Origin: Symsagittifera roscoffensis | Taxonomy: Eukaryota > Xenacoelomorpha > Acoela > Convolutidae | Assembly: GCF_963678635.1 (NCBI RefSeq) | Contig: NC_087062.1 | Location: forward strand, 1,118,001-1,182,000 | Direction: 5' to 3' | DNA: 64,000 nt | In this document: in pieces, positions 34,649 through 46,624 of the stretch | Layout of the letters: each line of letters begins with the position of its first letter | How positions within the stretch are numbered: position 1 is the first letter of the stretch | Program-made: the position numbers and the translations under genes | Notes under the pieces: model-generated | Told to the model about the DNA's origin: nothing | The model's input: only the letters and a program-made list of their open reading frames with translations | The model's database searches: none

Positions 34649-35077
34649 CGCAGAACTAAAAAAAAAGCTACTACAATATAATTAGCTTTTTAACTTTTAA
34701 CTAGTTCAACCCTCACATCATTCTCAAAAACCAAACACAACGCTTAAAAGTATCAAGAAAGCGTAAAAACCCTGAAGTACTATCAACGAAAACTTGAAGA
34801 AGAACAAACCAGCTTTGTTCACTTAATTTTTGCATTTGCTGGAGGACCAGCACCAGGTTCTACAAAAACAATCAAGAAACTGCAGAAAAACCAATCGAAA
34901 ACAAAATGATTCATACTGCGACACAATAAAATTGATAAGAACAGAAACAAGCTTTGCAATCTCGAGGAGCCGAAGTCAATGCATCCGGGGTGTAAGAAAC
35001 TGAAAAACAAAAATAGACAAGAAAATAGTAATATTGCGACCATCGCGGATATTAAACTTTAATTTACATTACTACAG

Positions 35078-35565
35078 ATGTTATAAAAAAGAGTATGAAA
35101 AACTGTAAGCTAATCGCTGATGTATTTATAAAGCGGTGGTATGACTCTGTTCAACCTGAGCATGGACTTTCGTATGACGAAGGCCCCCTTATAAATTTAA
35201 ACCAGTTCAGAAAATTGAATCCAAATTTTGAAAGACAGTACTTACTGAAAAATTATTTGCTGACGACTCAACAAAACTTGGCTGCAAAAATGAGCCATCA
35301 ACGGCGAGAAAAATTGTCAAAAACGTCCTGGAAAGATATGAGGAAAAATACCATGACGGAAAGAAAAAGGAAACAGAATTCTGGATTGGTAAGATTTCTG
35401 GATTGGATGCTGGGCACTTTCATTGGCAAGAAAAAAGACCGAGAGGCGCGAGTGAAGAAAGGTTTCTTTGCATGGAGTAAAGTAAAGAAGTGTTTCTGCA
35501 CCTCAAAGCTAAGCAAGAGGACAGTTGATAGTGCAGAGAATAGTAGAAGCCACAATAAAACTTGA
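35078..35565 (+). CDS. Candidate exon, uncharacterised basic protein
   Basis: An open frame follows a good acceptor (TTACATTACTACAG, ending 35077). The first Met in frame is at 35095 and the frame ends TGA at 35563-35565, about 160 residues. The sequence has a reasonable amino-acid mix in the first half (IKRWYDSVQPEHGLSYDEGP; LNPNFERQYLLKNYL) and a strongly Lys/Arg-rich second half. It lies ~430 bp upstream of and divergent from CCDC77. I do not recognise it. It could be the last exon of an unknown gene or part of the LINE remnant that follows. Confidence 0.35.
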
Positions 35566-35679
35566 CACGAACACCAGAAAATGGTTGGTCAGTAAGTGAG
35601 ACTAACAAACTACAGTCAAGTGGTACCGGCACATCTGGAAAACTACGGGAAAGGGTTAACGCTTAAAAGAATGTAGAAA

Positions 35680-36370
35680 GAAACATGAACGACATACGGT
35701 GCCAACTGGAAATTACTTCCATTAGGGCAAAAAGCGAGAAGAGAGCCCTGGAGCGCCTAAGATATATCCTTAGACTCTCGAACAACCACTATGTCAAGAA
35801 AGTTGTACTAGGCCAATGCCACGAAACACCGAAAGCAAGAAGAGCCAACAGGGGTGTGGTACAGTACTGGAATAAAATTGGTGAGAAGCGGGTAATAGGT
35901 TGGACTAACCTAGAAAACGCGACATGAAATAGAAAATCATGGAAAGCTGAAGAAAAGAGAACCATAAAAGTCATTGAAGAATGGGAGAACGCAATGTGCT
36001 TATGGAGGAGAGGGAAAAACCAATAAGAACGCAGACAATGCCGAGAGAAACAATCAGCTACATCTGTAGATGGGATGAATGTGACATAAAATGCAAAACA
36101 GCGGCGGGCAGATTACAACGTGAGCGTAGAATGCATCGAGCGAATAATTCAGAGAACTGGTATGCATAGGAGTCTTGCGACAGAATGTTCGAGAAAAAGA
36201 GTGCCCTTACGAACCATGAACAGAAATGCAAGAAAGATGGAGGAGCGATGAAGATTTAAGGAAGGATTGATTGTCAGATTTGCAGGAAGAATATCACGAA
36301 AACGAACCTGGCGAGACACCAAAAGGGGAGAGCATGTAAGCCTCACCAGGGCGTGTAACTCTGGAACGAC
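35680..36370 (+). mobile_element. LINE C-terminal remnant with zinc-finger motifs
   Basis: Segments in several frames resemble the C-terminal end of LINE polyproteins: KKVVLGQCHETPKARRANRG, then YWNKIGEKRVIGWTNLE, then a Cys/His segment (ICRWDECDIKCKTAAGR ... RRMHR), and at about 36266 a C2HC-like finger (DCQICRKNITKTNLARHQKG). Stops and frame changes interrupt it. The RT core is absent, so this is a 5'-truncated, dead fragment. Confidence 0.5.
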
Positions 36371-36379
36371 ACAACAATT

Positions 36380-37136
36380 TGTTTATAAGCCCCGACTCCG
36401 AGGCTCCGATGGCGCGTAACCGTAAGAAGAAATAGAAGATCCAGTTCAGAAAATCGAATCGAAATTTAACTTTTTCCTCTCTCAGTGCTTTTAGTTTCTC
36501 CCTACAAAAATGACTCTGCAACACAAAATACGAAAAATTCGAGAAAATTTCAAGAAAAGAATTACATATACAAGTCAAAATATCTCAAATAAAAGGACTT
36601 ATCTGGTGGTCTTAACGTGCCAGTTTTTGTAAATTTTCCAGCGGATTGAACTCTTTCTGGAATACATTTTCAGAAGAATTAACTGGTAGTGCGATGTGAA
36701 ACGTTCTCAGCTTTGAGTTGAAAATTTTTCAAAACGAACTCTTTGATAAGTTTTTCAAAACAATCAGCTCAAAAGGTAAAATCGGAATGCCATCTTCAAA
36801 AAAAAATAGAATATATTCAAGAAACGAGAAATTAAATAACTTGTAGTTCCGCAAAGAAATTGGTAATACTACTACTTGTGCCATTCCGCCGGATTGGCAC
36901 AGTCGAACACTCCGACGAGAACAAAAGGGACGTTAATGACGTTAAAAACGAACTGGTGATGAAAACGAGGGTCAGAATATTCTGGAATTTTTAAATTTTC
37001 GATTGTCAACAGATTATTTCCCGGAAACATAGAAAACGGCCATATGCCAGTCGGTCAAATTTGGAAGTTTAACTTGAACGTTTAATATTGATTTTGGGGG
37101 ACAAAAGTAATTTTTTTTAAATTTCGAATTGAGCAT
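36380..37136. other. Non-coding
   Basis: No feature that I can support was seen between the LINE remnants. Confidence 0.35.
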
Positions 37137-37560
37137 ATCTACTACTACTACTACTAAAAGAATTTATTCCCTTTAAAATATAAAGGCATCAAACAAAAGA
37201 AACGGTATGATTATGTACACAAAACATCACGAACGGCAATTTATGCAATGGCAACAAAGTAGCATTGAACAAGAGTTGTTTAAGTTGAACATATCACTTC
37301 TATTTTTCAGATAGATTTTCAATTTTGCTTTGAAAGTCTCAGGCGATTAGAAAGTGTCGGCTATGTTGTTTGCTGAAATCATGTTGGCATACCGACAGAC
37401 GCGATAGAAGAAAAATTGCTATGTAAAGAAGAATCGAAAATTCTGGGTTGTTGAAAGCTTAGGGCGTGAGCTATTGCGAAGGTCTTTGGCTGCAAAGGTA
37501 AAACTTATGTATCTGTAAAGGTCGAAATCAAATTGATTAGTCAGGACTCGATTAAGAAAA
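37137..37560 (-). mobile_element. LINE 3'-end fragment with (TAG)n tail
   Basis: On the - strand the sequence reads, with a few stops, DLRNSSRPKLSTTQNFRFFF and then ANMISANNIADTF*SPETFKAKLKIYL (split here by a stop marked *), the usual end of LINE RT proteins. It terminates at 37156 to 37137 in a TAG trinucleotide run, the kind of microsatellite tail that replaces poly(A) in several CR1/RTE-like LINEs. It abuts the 5' side of the next, oppositely oriented LINE. Confidence 0.6.
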
Positions 37561-40500
37561 CACATATCATGTAATAGACTTGGGCGAAGTACAATTGGAT
37601 ATTTTAGACATAAACAAAAATTTTAGTCAAAATACCGATGCGCTTAGCTCGGATGGTTTGCATCCTTCTGATGGGGGTGTTGAAATTTTGGTGCAAAGTT
37701 TTAGAGATTCTTTTAGAGGTTCTGATATTAATGCAAACACATGTGAGATTACAACCCGCCCCAGGATGAAGCAAACCCAACAATCATCAAATTTAGATCC
37801 AAAAACGGCAGAAATGTTACAATTTTTCCAAAACGGTGCAAAATTTTTTTAGGAAATACTGGTTTCGCATTTTTTCTTGGTGCAAACTTTGGCGATTATT
37901 TAATTTATTTAACTTATTATGCTGAATATTAAATTCTGGTTGTTTTGTGCAATTTTTCTAATTTCCAAGGCTCAGATGGAAACTAAAGAAAAAACTATCT
38001 AAGCTGCCATCAAAAGATATTATCATCGAAATGTGGGATAAATGAGCGGAGAGCTACCACACTGACTCATCTTTTCCTTTTTGCGTTGTTACTGACCCAA
38101 AGTGGGGATGTTGAAAAAAAACCCGGTACTATTGAAACCATTGAAACAGTCTACGGTATCTGCTCAAAAAATTGTGCAAATCTTAAATTTGTTCATTTGA
38201 ATTTTCAAAGTATTATTAGAAAACGGATGCAATTGAAAAAATTTCTTGATGATATGGGCGAAAATACAATAATAGAAATTTCCGAAACGTGGCTTAAAAA
38301 AAAGATAGTGACAATTTATGGAATTTCCAACCTAGAACGCATGCGATGTTCAGATATGATAGGCAATCAGCGGTAAAAAAGAAAGGCGGTGGCGTTTTGT
38401 TATATATACCAGTCAAATTGGCTCCGAAATTGAGGCCTGATTTAAATTTATTTGATAAAAAAAAATATGAGTCAGTGTGGGTTGAGTGCAAATCTACATT
38501 TAACATTTCCAGTAGAGAAAAAATGTTAGTTAATTTAAGTTATAACCCAAGCAGATCAAACTTTATTGATTTTTGGAACAATTAACGCTTAACATAGATA
38601 ATGCATTTTCAGTTTCTAATAAAATTACGCTTCTGGGTGATTATAACATAAATTATCTGGATAGCAAAGAAAAAGAAAATTTAGATTCTATAATTATTCC
38701 ATATGGATTGAAGGTTTTTTGTCCATACGATGAGACCAGAATTAGTTCCTCAACAAAAACTCATATCGACTACATAATCAGTGACTATGAAACAAACGGC
38801 ATTGAATTTTGTTTTGATACACCTTATAAAACCGACCATTTTGCTTCATTTATTTTAACGGATATAAAATGCGGCAAAATTTTACCGAGGATAATTTCGA
38901 CTTTCAATAAGAAAAATTATCAGAAAAATGAATTTTGCAATTCACTCGCCGCTCTTCCTTGGTATCTCTTATATCAATGTACAGACGCACAAAAAATGTT
39001 CTCGACGATGATTTATTTAATTTCTTGTGCTCTACAGCAACATGCTCCTATCGAAAAAAAGTTTGTTCGTAATTTTAATCCAAAAAACGTGTTGAAAACG
39101 GAATGGTTCGATTAAGAATGTCAGCAATTGTTGAGTAAGAAACAGAATTCACTCAGATCATATCGCAGTAAAAAAAAAGCGATAATTGGTCAAAGTACCA
39201 GTTTTTACGTAATCAAATGAGCCAATTGATTAGAAGTAAACAACTCGAACACATTGTTTTTCACTTCTCAGCACTATCCAACAAAAATGGAAATATATTA
39301 ACCAAGTTAGAGGTACATGTTCTGGCAACAATCGAATTACAGTTTTACGAAATTCCTTCAGTGAAATGATAACCCAAGACAAAAAAATTGCCAACCATTT
39401 GAATTATATTTTTTCAAACTTAGGCGAATTTTTCGGCGCTAAAAAGCCTCCGAATTACAACAAATCTGCCTCTGAATCTGCACCTTTCCATTTTCAACAC
39501 AATACAGTGGAGCAATGCTTTGATATAGTTCGAAAAATCAATGTTAGAAAACCTCTCGGACCTTGTACCGTACCTGCTTGGGCAATCATTGACGGTCAAT
39601 CAGTTATAGTTCCACATTTAACTTTTGTCATAAATACTTGCTTAGATGAGAACAAGTTCCCGATCGAACTGAAAAAAGCAAACGTAACCCCTTTGTTAAA
39701 AAAAGATGACCCAATGGATGCAAAAAATTATCGGCCAATATCAATAACTTGTGCTTTTTCTAAAATTTTTGAAAAAATTTTACATGCCCAAATAACAGAA
39801 CAGCTTGACAAATTTCAAATAATGACACCATTTCAATTCGGATTTCGCAAAAACATTTCAACACAAGATGCTCTTGTTTATGTGACAGAAAGTATTCGAA
39901 ATCAAATAGATTCAAAAAAAAATCGTACATGCAGCTTTATTAGATCTGTCCAAGGCTTTTGATTCTTTTTCGCATGAAGTTTTAATTGAAAAAATGCTTT
40001 CTCTCGGTTTTTCAAATGGAGCAAATGCTTTAATTGCTAGCTTCCTAAACAAACGTAATCAAAGAGTAAACGTCAATGGAATTTTTTCAGACTTGATTGA
40101 AATAAAACGAGGTGTCCCACAAGGAACGGTACTTGGTCCGTTGTTGTTCAATTTATATGTTAATGACATACAAGAGCGATTATATGAAGGTTGTACTTTA
40201 GTTCAATATGCTGACGACTGTATGGTTTTTTCCTCTTCTATAATTTCTGAGGATGCTTTGAATCGATTGCAAAAATCACTCAATAATCGAACGGAACTTT
40301 TTGCAGCGAACCAATTGAATCTGAATGCATCTAAATCGGAATTTATAACATTTTGTCAAAAAAATGATAGCAAAAATGTGGATACTGATAAACTAGTAAT
40401 TAGTGGGCATTATGTAGCCAAAAAATCAGAATGCAAATATTTAGGCATAATTCTTGATTCAAGTTTATCTTTTCATGCTCAAATCAAAACAATTCTCCAA

Positions 40501-41380
40501 AAAATGGCCCAAGGGATTAAAACTATTGATACAATTGGACAACAACTGCCGACATTATCATTAGTTGCCTTGCTTCATTGTCTTGTTTTATCACATTTAG
40601 ATTATTCAGTAATTTTTTTACAACAAATTAATGCTACTTTGATGCTATCTCTAGAGAAACAATTGAACTGGGCGCTAAAAAGAACATATTTCAGATCGAA
40701 ATTTAAATCTTCTTCACTTCTTCGCATTAGCAAATCGTTCATTGGAATCGAAAAAAGAATTGAGTTAAAGTGTATAACATACTTATACCAATATCTTACA
40801 AACAAAAAGAAGGCTTTTGAAAATACACTGAGACTACCGACTGCCAATTATAGGCTCAACGAAAGAACGAAACAAATTATTTTTGACAAACATTGTTCGA
40901 CTGCTTCTCTACAAAAATCATTTTTTCATTTGACTTCTAAAAAATGGAATTCACTGCCCATAATTTTGCGCAATTTAGAAAACTCAAAAACAGAATTCAA
41001 GAAAAAGTTGAAAGAATTTTACGTGAGTGAATTGAGAAACAATCCTATATGTACTAATACAAATACGTGGCGTGATTTCCGTTTTTGCTAGTTCTATATG
41101 TTTTAATTCAGTTTAATTTTTCACACATTGCTTATAAGAGAAACTGTATATACTCTGTATATACGCTGTATAATTGGACTATCTGTAAAATTGTTTGTTA
41201 AGTTTTATTACCAGCTTGTTCCTAATTCTTAAATCTTTTTTTTTCTATAGTATCCGAAACTTCATATACTTTAATCAACCAATTTCCGAACTGTAACCGA
41301 TTTTGTTTTTTTTTTGTTTTGTTTATTGCTTGTTTTCTGATGTTTTGTTTTGTTTGATGTAACCAATGAATTTATAACCA
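37560..41380 (+). mobile_element. CR1/L2-like LINE with SGNH ORF1 end, 2A-like motif, endonuclease and RT
   Basis: At 37580-37852 an open frame holds SSDGLHPSDGGVEIL, the block V (DxxH) of an SGNH/GDSL esterase, expected in ORF1 of CR1/L2-type elements. ORF2 begins near 38086 with LLTQSGDVEKKPGT (38086-38130), a decayed 2A-like ribosome-skipping motif. The endonuclease follows: NLKFVHLNFQSII, KKKGGGVLLYI, LLGDYNINYLDS, THIDYIISDY, KTDHFASF. The RT (39366-41091) has NYRPISITCAFSKIFEKIL, FQFGFRKNISTQDAL, RGVPQGTVLGPLLFNLYVND and LVQYADDCMVF. Frames shift at about 38340, 38575, 39120-39360 and 39920; the last is in a run of nine A just before LDLSKAFDS. The final 365-codon RT segment is intact. 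This is the best preserved LINE in the window. Confidence 0.88.
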
Positions 41381-41389
41381 ATTTTTTTA

Positions 41390-41910
41390 TTTACACTTTG
41401 CTACACTGATGCCTCGGCTCTTTATTGTATAGTAATTCAAGTGTTCTTTCTTCTTCTTCTTCTTCTAAAGCCATAGTGAAGGAAATTGGCAAGGAATTCG
41501 TTTTTCTAAGTTGTTCTGTATAGTCGTTCACTCCCGTTACCCATTTCAAACATTTTCTGTTAAATAATTCTAGTTTGCGGCGATATGTTAAAGATGGAAA
41601 CCAGACCTGACTACCGTATAATAAAATACTCATAATACATAGCTGGTAATATTTGAATTTGGTTCTCATGGATACTCCATAACGGATTGAACGTTTTAAG
41701 AAATGGAAAGCTTTGTTAACTGCGACCAGTCTGGTTTTAATGTGGATATCCCACTTTAAATCACTAGATATCGTTACTCCGAGATCTTTGATAGATGAAA
41801 CTGACGGAATTAGGTAATCATTAAGTCAAAGAGTAGATTTGGGGGAAGTTGAGTTAAAACAAATAACTTTGCATTTATCAGAACTAAATGCTCAAATTTA
41901 TCGCAACAAC
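41390..41910 (-). mobile_element. 5'-truncated LINE C-terminal fragment
   Basis: The - strand encodes KDLGVTISSDLKWDIHIKTR (41800 to 41735), then RTKFKYYQLCIMSILLYGSQ and NRKCLKWVTG, the conserved region after the RT active site in LINEs. It ends at 41391 with EEEEEERTLELLYN. It lies tail to tail with the LINE at 37560-41380. Confidence 0.7.
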
Positions 41911-41919
41911 TGAAAATAC

Positions 41920-44180
41920 GAGAAAAAAGTCCGAGAGAAGGTTCGAGTTATAAGCGCGGGAAAAATGCTAAAAATACGAGAGTAAAATTGCTATGCAATT
42001 TTACCAGAAGTATGCGACACGAGTAGAGCTATCTTATTCCCGATAGAAAATCAAGAGTTCAGGAAGAGCGATAGAGAAGAACGATCAATTGGGCCAGAGT
42101 GATACTTGAGTGGAAAGGTGGACAGCTGAAGGTGCCCAATGGTCCGGAAAGAAAACTTCTTGAGTTAAAACTTATTTCCTGAAAACTTCTCGAGTTAAAC
42201 CTAATTACCATAAATCAATTATAGAGTCGCTTTACAATTATTAGTTATTCAATTCTACAGTTTCTGTCAGTTTGTGAGTACCTAATTTAATTTTCTTGAG
42301 TGTATTTATGTGATTAAGTTGAGTTGAGGCGAGTTTTTAGGTTGATCCATCTGAAAAGGATCGAAGGTCCACTGTCCGATAAAAACTAACGATAGACTGA
42401 AGTTTCCGACCCTATTTTTAATGGGGTTCGCTTGTTTCAGGTATTTCGAGACCTGACCATGGAGGCATTCTTATTTCTAGAGTGGGGGGATCCGACCGCA
42501 TGAGGTAGAAAAACATAAGAGATAGTGTCCCTGACTCTTGAGCCAAGGGTTATAAGGCCTATTTATCTTAGCCTCATATATAACTTAGGTATGCGACCCT
42601 TACATAGTGTTTTTATGGCGCTCCTGGGTGTTTTTACTAGATCAAGACTACGCGATTGAACCCACTTGACGCAGCTCCGGGCTACATGTCCATTCTAGAG
42701 TACCGGTGGTGAAGTTTAACGGGAACGTGTCCACCTTCTGGTTGTACCGTGATAGCTTTTTAAGAAAACTCGAGAAAATTTCCTGGTGCGCTTTTCGAAA
42801 CGAGGCCTAGCTAACCGACTAAGAGGTGCCACTAGAGGGAAAAAAACGAGTAATAAACAAAAAGCTAAACAAAAAACAAAAAAGATCAGAAATAGGAACA
42901 AAAAACGGTCAAAAAATTCAAAAAGGACAGTGGCTTTGTTTTCTAGATTAGGTAGATCAATCCTTTATATTAAATAAAGTAGTATAATTATACTGGTTTC
43001 AATAAGACCGATCGTCTCAATCGAATCAGCAACGTTAAACAGGTGCCCGAGTTCGGGACGTTGAAAGGGTTTTCAGCTAGCCTTGCAAGCTGAGAGGACC
43101 ACTGGGAGTCTTGACTGGAACAGGTGACCAGGCAAGTGGCCAACTGGTTCTCAGGACTGGGAACAGGAGACACGCGACTGGGAAGAGACTACCAGCAGCG
43201 TGACCAGAGCAGTACAGCAGTGAGAAGGGATCACAAAGGTATTCTGTGTGGTGAAACGGGTATCGTTAAAATCCCCTTTATACTTTAGGAGATAAGTGTA
43301 AAAGTGAATAAGCGGGTCCCCACTGTTTTGAGGAAATGTTTTTGCTGGAGTGGAACCTGGAAACAGGTTCTACGGACTTTCTCTTGAAAGGTTTAGCACC
43401 CATCGCGCTTAGGATTTTTTTTGCCTAAGTGGAGGGCTAGATAGGGGGGAGATTAGAAGGGAGGCTGGTTAATATAGATGTTGGTGGTTGGAAAATGTAA
43501 AAAAGGGGGCTTCGTTACAGTAACTATACAATCGATATCGTCGCTATAGTTATATTAGAACAACAACCGAGTTGAAGACTCAGAACAAGAGTTGGAACGC
43601 GAAGGTACCCGATAGTAAACTCGAATTAAGGTAGGTAACCTGGCCGAATTGGGCGGGGTGATCGGAAATGGACGGTTTTTGGAACCCAATAGGTGAACGC
43701 TCCAGAAGAACGTTAATAGGGCAGAGGAAAAACGCGTGACAGTCAGGTACCAGACATTTTTTTTTCAAAATACGGCCCTTGTCGCTTTTGCATTTCGGGT
43801 ACATTGATGTTTCCTTGTTTTTATTGTTTTTCTTTGCTGGCTTTTATTATTTTCGGTTTTCTTTATTTTACGCAGTATTGGTGTATCTGCAACCACAAAA
43901 AGGTTTAAAAACAAGTTGTATTTCGACTTGCATTGGGTTGAAGAAAGAAAAGAAATTTCAGGGAAACTCAATAAAATTTGGTTAACAGAATTGGGTTTTG
44001 AGGGACTTTTTACACGAGCGCTAAAGGTGGTACTGGGATAGTGGATTGATCATCAAAACATTCGAGTTAAAGTACTGGGAATTTCTTCACACGAGTTCCT
44101 GAAGTGTTACTGGTATAGTTGATAAAGTGTCCAAGCACTTGAGCTACGGTAGTGGAGGAGGTTACAAGAGTCTTTGTGGC
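41920..44180 (+). other. Unresolved 5' region of the Gag-bearing element
   Basis: The base composition is more GC-rich than the surroundings from about 42400 on. At 42700-42810 a short frame reads VPVVKFNGNVSTFWLYRDSF, reminiscent of the start of a Gag capsid-like region, and soon meets stops. I could not identify long terminal repeats or a primer-binding site. Small ORFs on both strands have no recognisable product. Confidence 0.3.
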
Positions 44181-44600
44181 AGTCCTGGATTAGAAATCTA
44201 AGGATACCAACACTTGAGTCCTGGTATATCATTTTAAGGGTACCAACACTTTAGTCCTGGGATAGCATTTTAAGGGTACCAACACTTGAGTCCTGGTATA
44301 GCATTTTAAGGGTACCAACACTTGAGTCCTGGGATAGCATTTTAAGGGTACCAACACTTGAGTCCTGGGATATCATTTCAACCGTACCAACACTTGAGTC
44401 CTGAGTTAGCATTTTAAGGGTCCCAACACCTGAGTCTTGGGATAGCATCTTAAGGGTCCCAACACTTGAGTCCTAGGATAGCAGTTTAAGGGTACCAACA
44501 CTTGAGTCCTGGGATAGTAAATAAAGAGTCCCAACACATCGGTCCGGGGATAGTGAATTAAGGGTTCCAATACTTGAGTCCTGGGAGAGCAATCTAACGG
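44180..44600. repeat. Minisatellite, ~12 units of 36 bp
   Basis: The unit begins GGGTACCAACACTTGAGTCC and continues TGGGATAGCATTTTAA; unit starts are exactly 36 bp apart at 44238, 44274, 44310 and 44346, then continue with variants. Because 36 is a multiple of three, ORFs appear open through it. It shares the core GGGTCCCAACACTT with the adjoining 21-bp array. Confidence 0.9.
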
Positions 44601-45085
44601 TCCCAAAACTTTGTCGAAGGGTCTCAACACTCCATCGAAGGGTCCCAGCACTTGAGCTAAGGGTCCCTACACTTTTGCGAAGGGTCCCAACACTTTGTCC
44701 AAGGGTCCCAACACTTTGGCGAAGAGTCCCAACACTTTTTTCCAAGGATCACAACACTTTGTCGAAGGGTCCCAACACTTTGGTGAAGGGTCCCAAAACT
44801 ATATCAAAGGGTCCCAACACTTTAGCGAAGGTTCCCAACACTTTAGCGAAGGGTCCCAACACTTTGGCGAAGGAACCCAACACTTTTGCGAAGAGTCCCA
44901 AAACTTTGGCGAAGGCTTCCAACACTTTAGCGCCGGGTCCCAACACTTTGGCGAAGGAACCCAACCCTTTGGTGAAGGGTCCCAACACTTTATCGAAGGG
45001 TCCCGACACTTGAGCTAAGGGTCCCAACACTTGAGCTAGGGGTTCCAACGCTTGAGCTAAGGGACCTAAAACTTCAGCGAAGGGT
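44600..45085. repeat. Minisatellite, ~22 units of 21 bp
   Basis: The unit is GGGTCCCAACACTTTGGCGA plus A, with variants (TTAGCG, TTGTCC, TTGAGCTAA). Seven-residue repeats such as GPNTLAK (+ strand) and KVLGPFA (- strand) result, so frames on both strands stay open. Nothing suggests that they are translated. It directly continues the 36-bp array. Confidence 0.9.
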
Positions 45086-45294
45086 CAAGACACTTGATAT
45101 AAGGTTTCTAAAATACTAAGGATCGAAATTAGGATTAAAAAGCTGAAATTCATAATGTGAAAAAGGGTTGACCTGTAATTTTTTGAACTAGTTTTGAGAA
45201 CGTTTGAGGTTTTTCTAATAAATTGATTGGCTTCTTAGAACTAGAACTTGTACATATTAGAATTGTAGTTAAAAGAAAAATGTAGATAAAAATC

Positions 45295-46608
45295 ATGAGA
45301 AAAACAAGAGTGTCATTACCGGAAAGGAAAGGGGTAGGACTTAAGCAAAACCAACAGTCGACACAGCGGAAACAAACACCCACAATCCCGAGAGTATTGA
45401 GAAAAAATATTTCAGTTAACATGGAAAACATAGGAAGCAACAAAGAGCAAACGACTGGAGAAAAGCTAATTGATCAAAAGACTGTAATCGTCGCAGAAAA
45501 TGATCTTGAGATGCCAGAGCAAAGCATAGATGGAATGGAACGGAAAACGACAGAGTCGACACCTATGCAGAATGTAGAAGAGCCAGTAACAAAGACAATA
45601 GAGTTCTCACCTATAGGCAATGGGGACTAAATCACCAACAACACACCAGAAACAAAAAAAGACGACTCACAAACGAAGAGAACATCGTTCACGTAGAAGT
45701 TGGCGGCGATGATTGGAATGAAACCGAGAGAAAAAGAGGAGGTAACAACAGTGACTGAAAAAGCAACACTTTTGGCACGGTTTCCGCGATAACAACGGAA
45801 ATTAACCAAGAGAAGGAGCAAGTCACAGAGAGAACAGCGGGAAACCGAAATAAGCGAGCAACAGAGTCAAAAGTACCTTTAGTTGAGCTGGGGGACTTGA
45901 TGACAAAATTGGAACAGATAGACAAAAAGATAGAGTGCGGCGAGGAGGACCGCCAGGAATTGAAGAAAGAATTACGACATAACGAAAGTGAAAACCTAGA
46001 CAACTACTTTGTCCTGGCGACAAGGACACAAGGAACACAGACTCGAGTGATAGAGGAGGTGGTAAATTCAGAAAGACATTCAAGAAACCGAAGGAGTTCA
46101 AAGACGATTCAGATGGTTGCATAGATACCTGGGTTGAGGTAATGAGACTTCATCTTGAGCAAGACAACCTGAATGATAAAAGACAGGCTTGCACAGCAAT
46201 ATTAAGCAACCTGGAGGGCACGGCACTAAAGTGCATGGCAGCCCAGAAGGAAGAGGAACGTGATAGTGCAGACAATATTTTTGAAATACTGTTGAATGGA
46301 TTCGGATCAGGAAGGAAGGGACATCAAGCAATGATGAGATTTGAGAAAAGGAGGCAGAGAGACGATGAATCAATTGATCGATTTCTGGATGGTTTTGAGA
46401 GCCTGAGAAGGAGAAGCGATCCAGAGCAATCGACGAACAGGAGAAGTTTTAGCATCGCTTCAAAATGTTTTGATGGCTTGAAAAGTGACGAATTGAGAAC
46501 GATGTTGGCAACATACTATACGCTATCGAAAGATATTTCACCAACCCCGGAGGAGATGAGACAGAAGTCTAGAGAGTATGTGTTAATGAAACCGAAGAAG
46601 TACTGATT
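45295..46608 (+). pseudogene. Gag-like polyprotein, N-terminal part, frame-broken
   Basis: The 5' open frame (45295-45630) is a hydrophilic N-terminal region with no motif. At 45897-46120 a coiled-coil-like stretch (LEQIDKKIECGEEDRQELKK) follows. At 46110-46606 is a capsid-type Gag segment: CIDTWVEVMRLHLEQDNL, then ILSNLEGTALKCMAAQ, IFEILLNGFGSGRKGHQAM, and RFEKRRQRDDESIDRFLDGF. This is the usual order of a retrotransposon Gag, in which a substrate-like alpha-helical protein packages RNA. There are at least two frame changes between 45630 and 46120. It is read as the 5' part of the element extending to 51080. Confidence 0.7.
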
Positions 46609-46624
46609 TTCGGAAAGCAGAAAC

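Noticed and set aside
42600-42640. TGGCGCTCCTGGG as a primer-binding site of an LTR element
   Set aside because: No flanking direct long repeats could be found, so there is no support for an LTR boundary.
44473-45048. Long overlapping ORFs on both strands through the minisatellite
   Set aside because: They are open because the unit lengths (36 and 21 bp) are multiples of three; the simultaneous openness of both strands argues against coding.
44180-45085. Possible CRISPR-like array
   Set aside because: There are no unique spacers between repeats; units are contiguous and imperfect, and the genome is eukaryotic.
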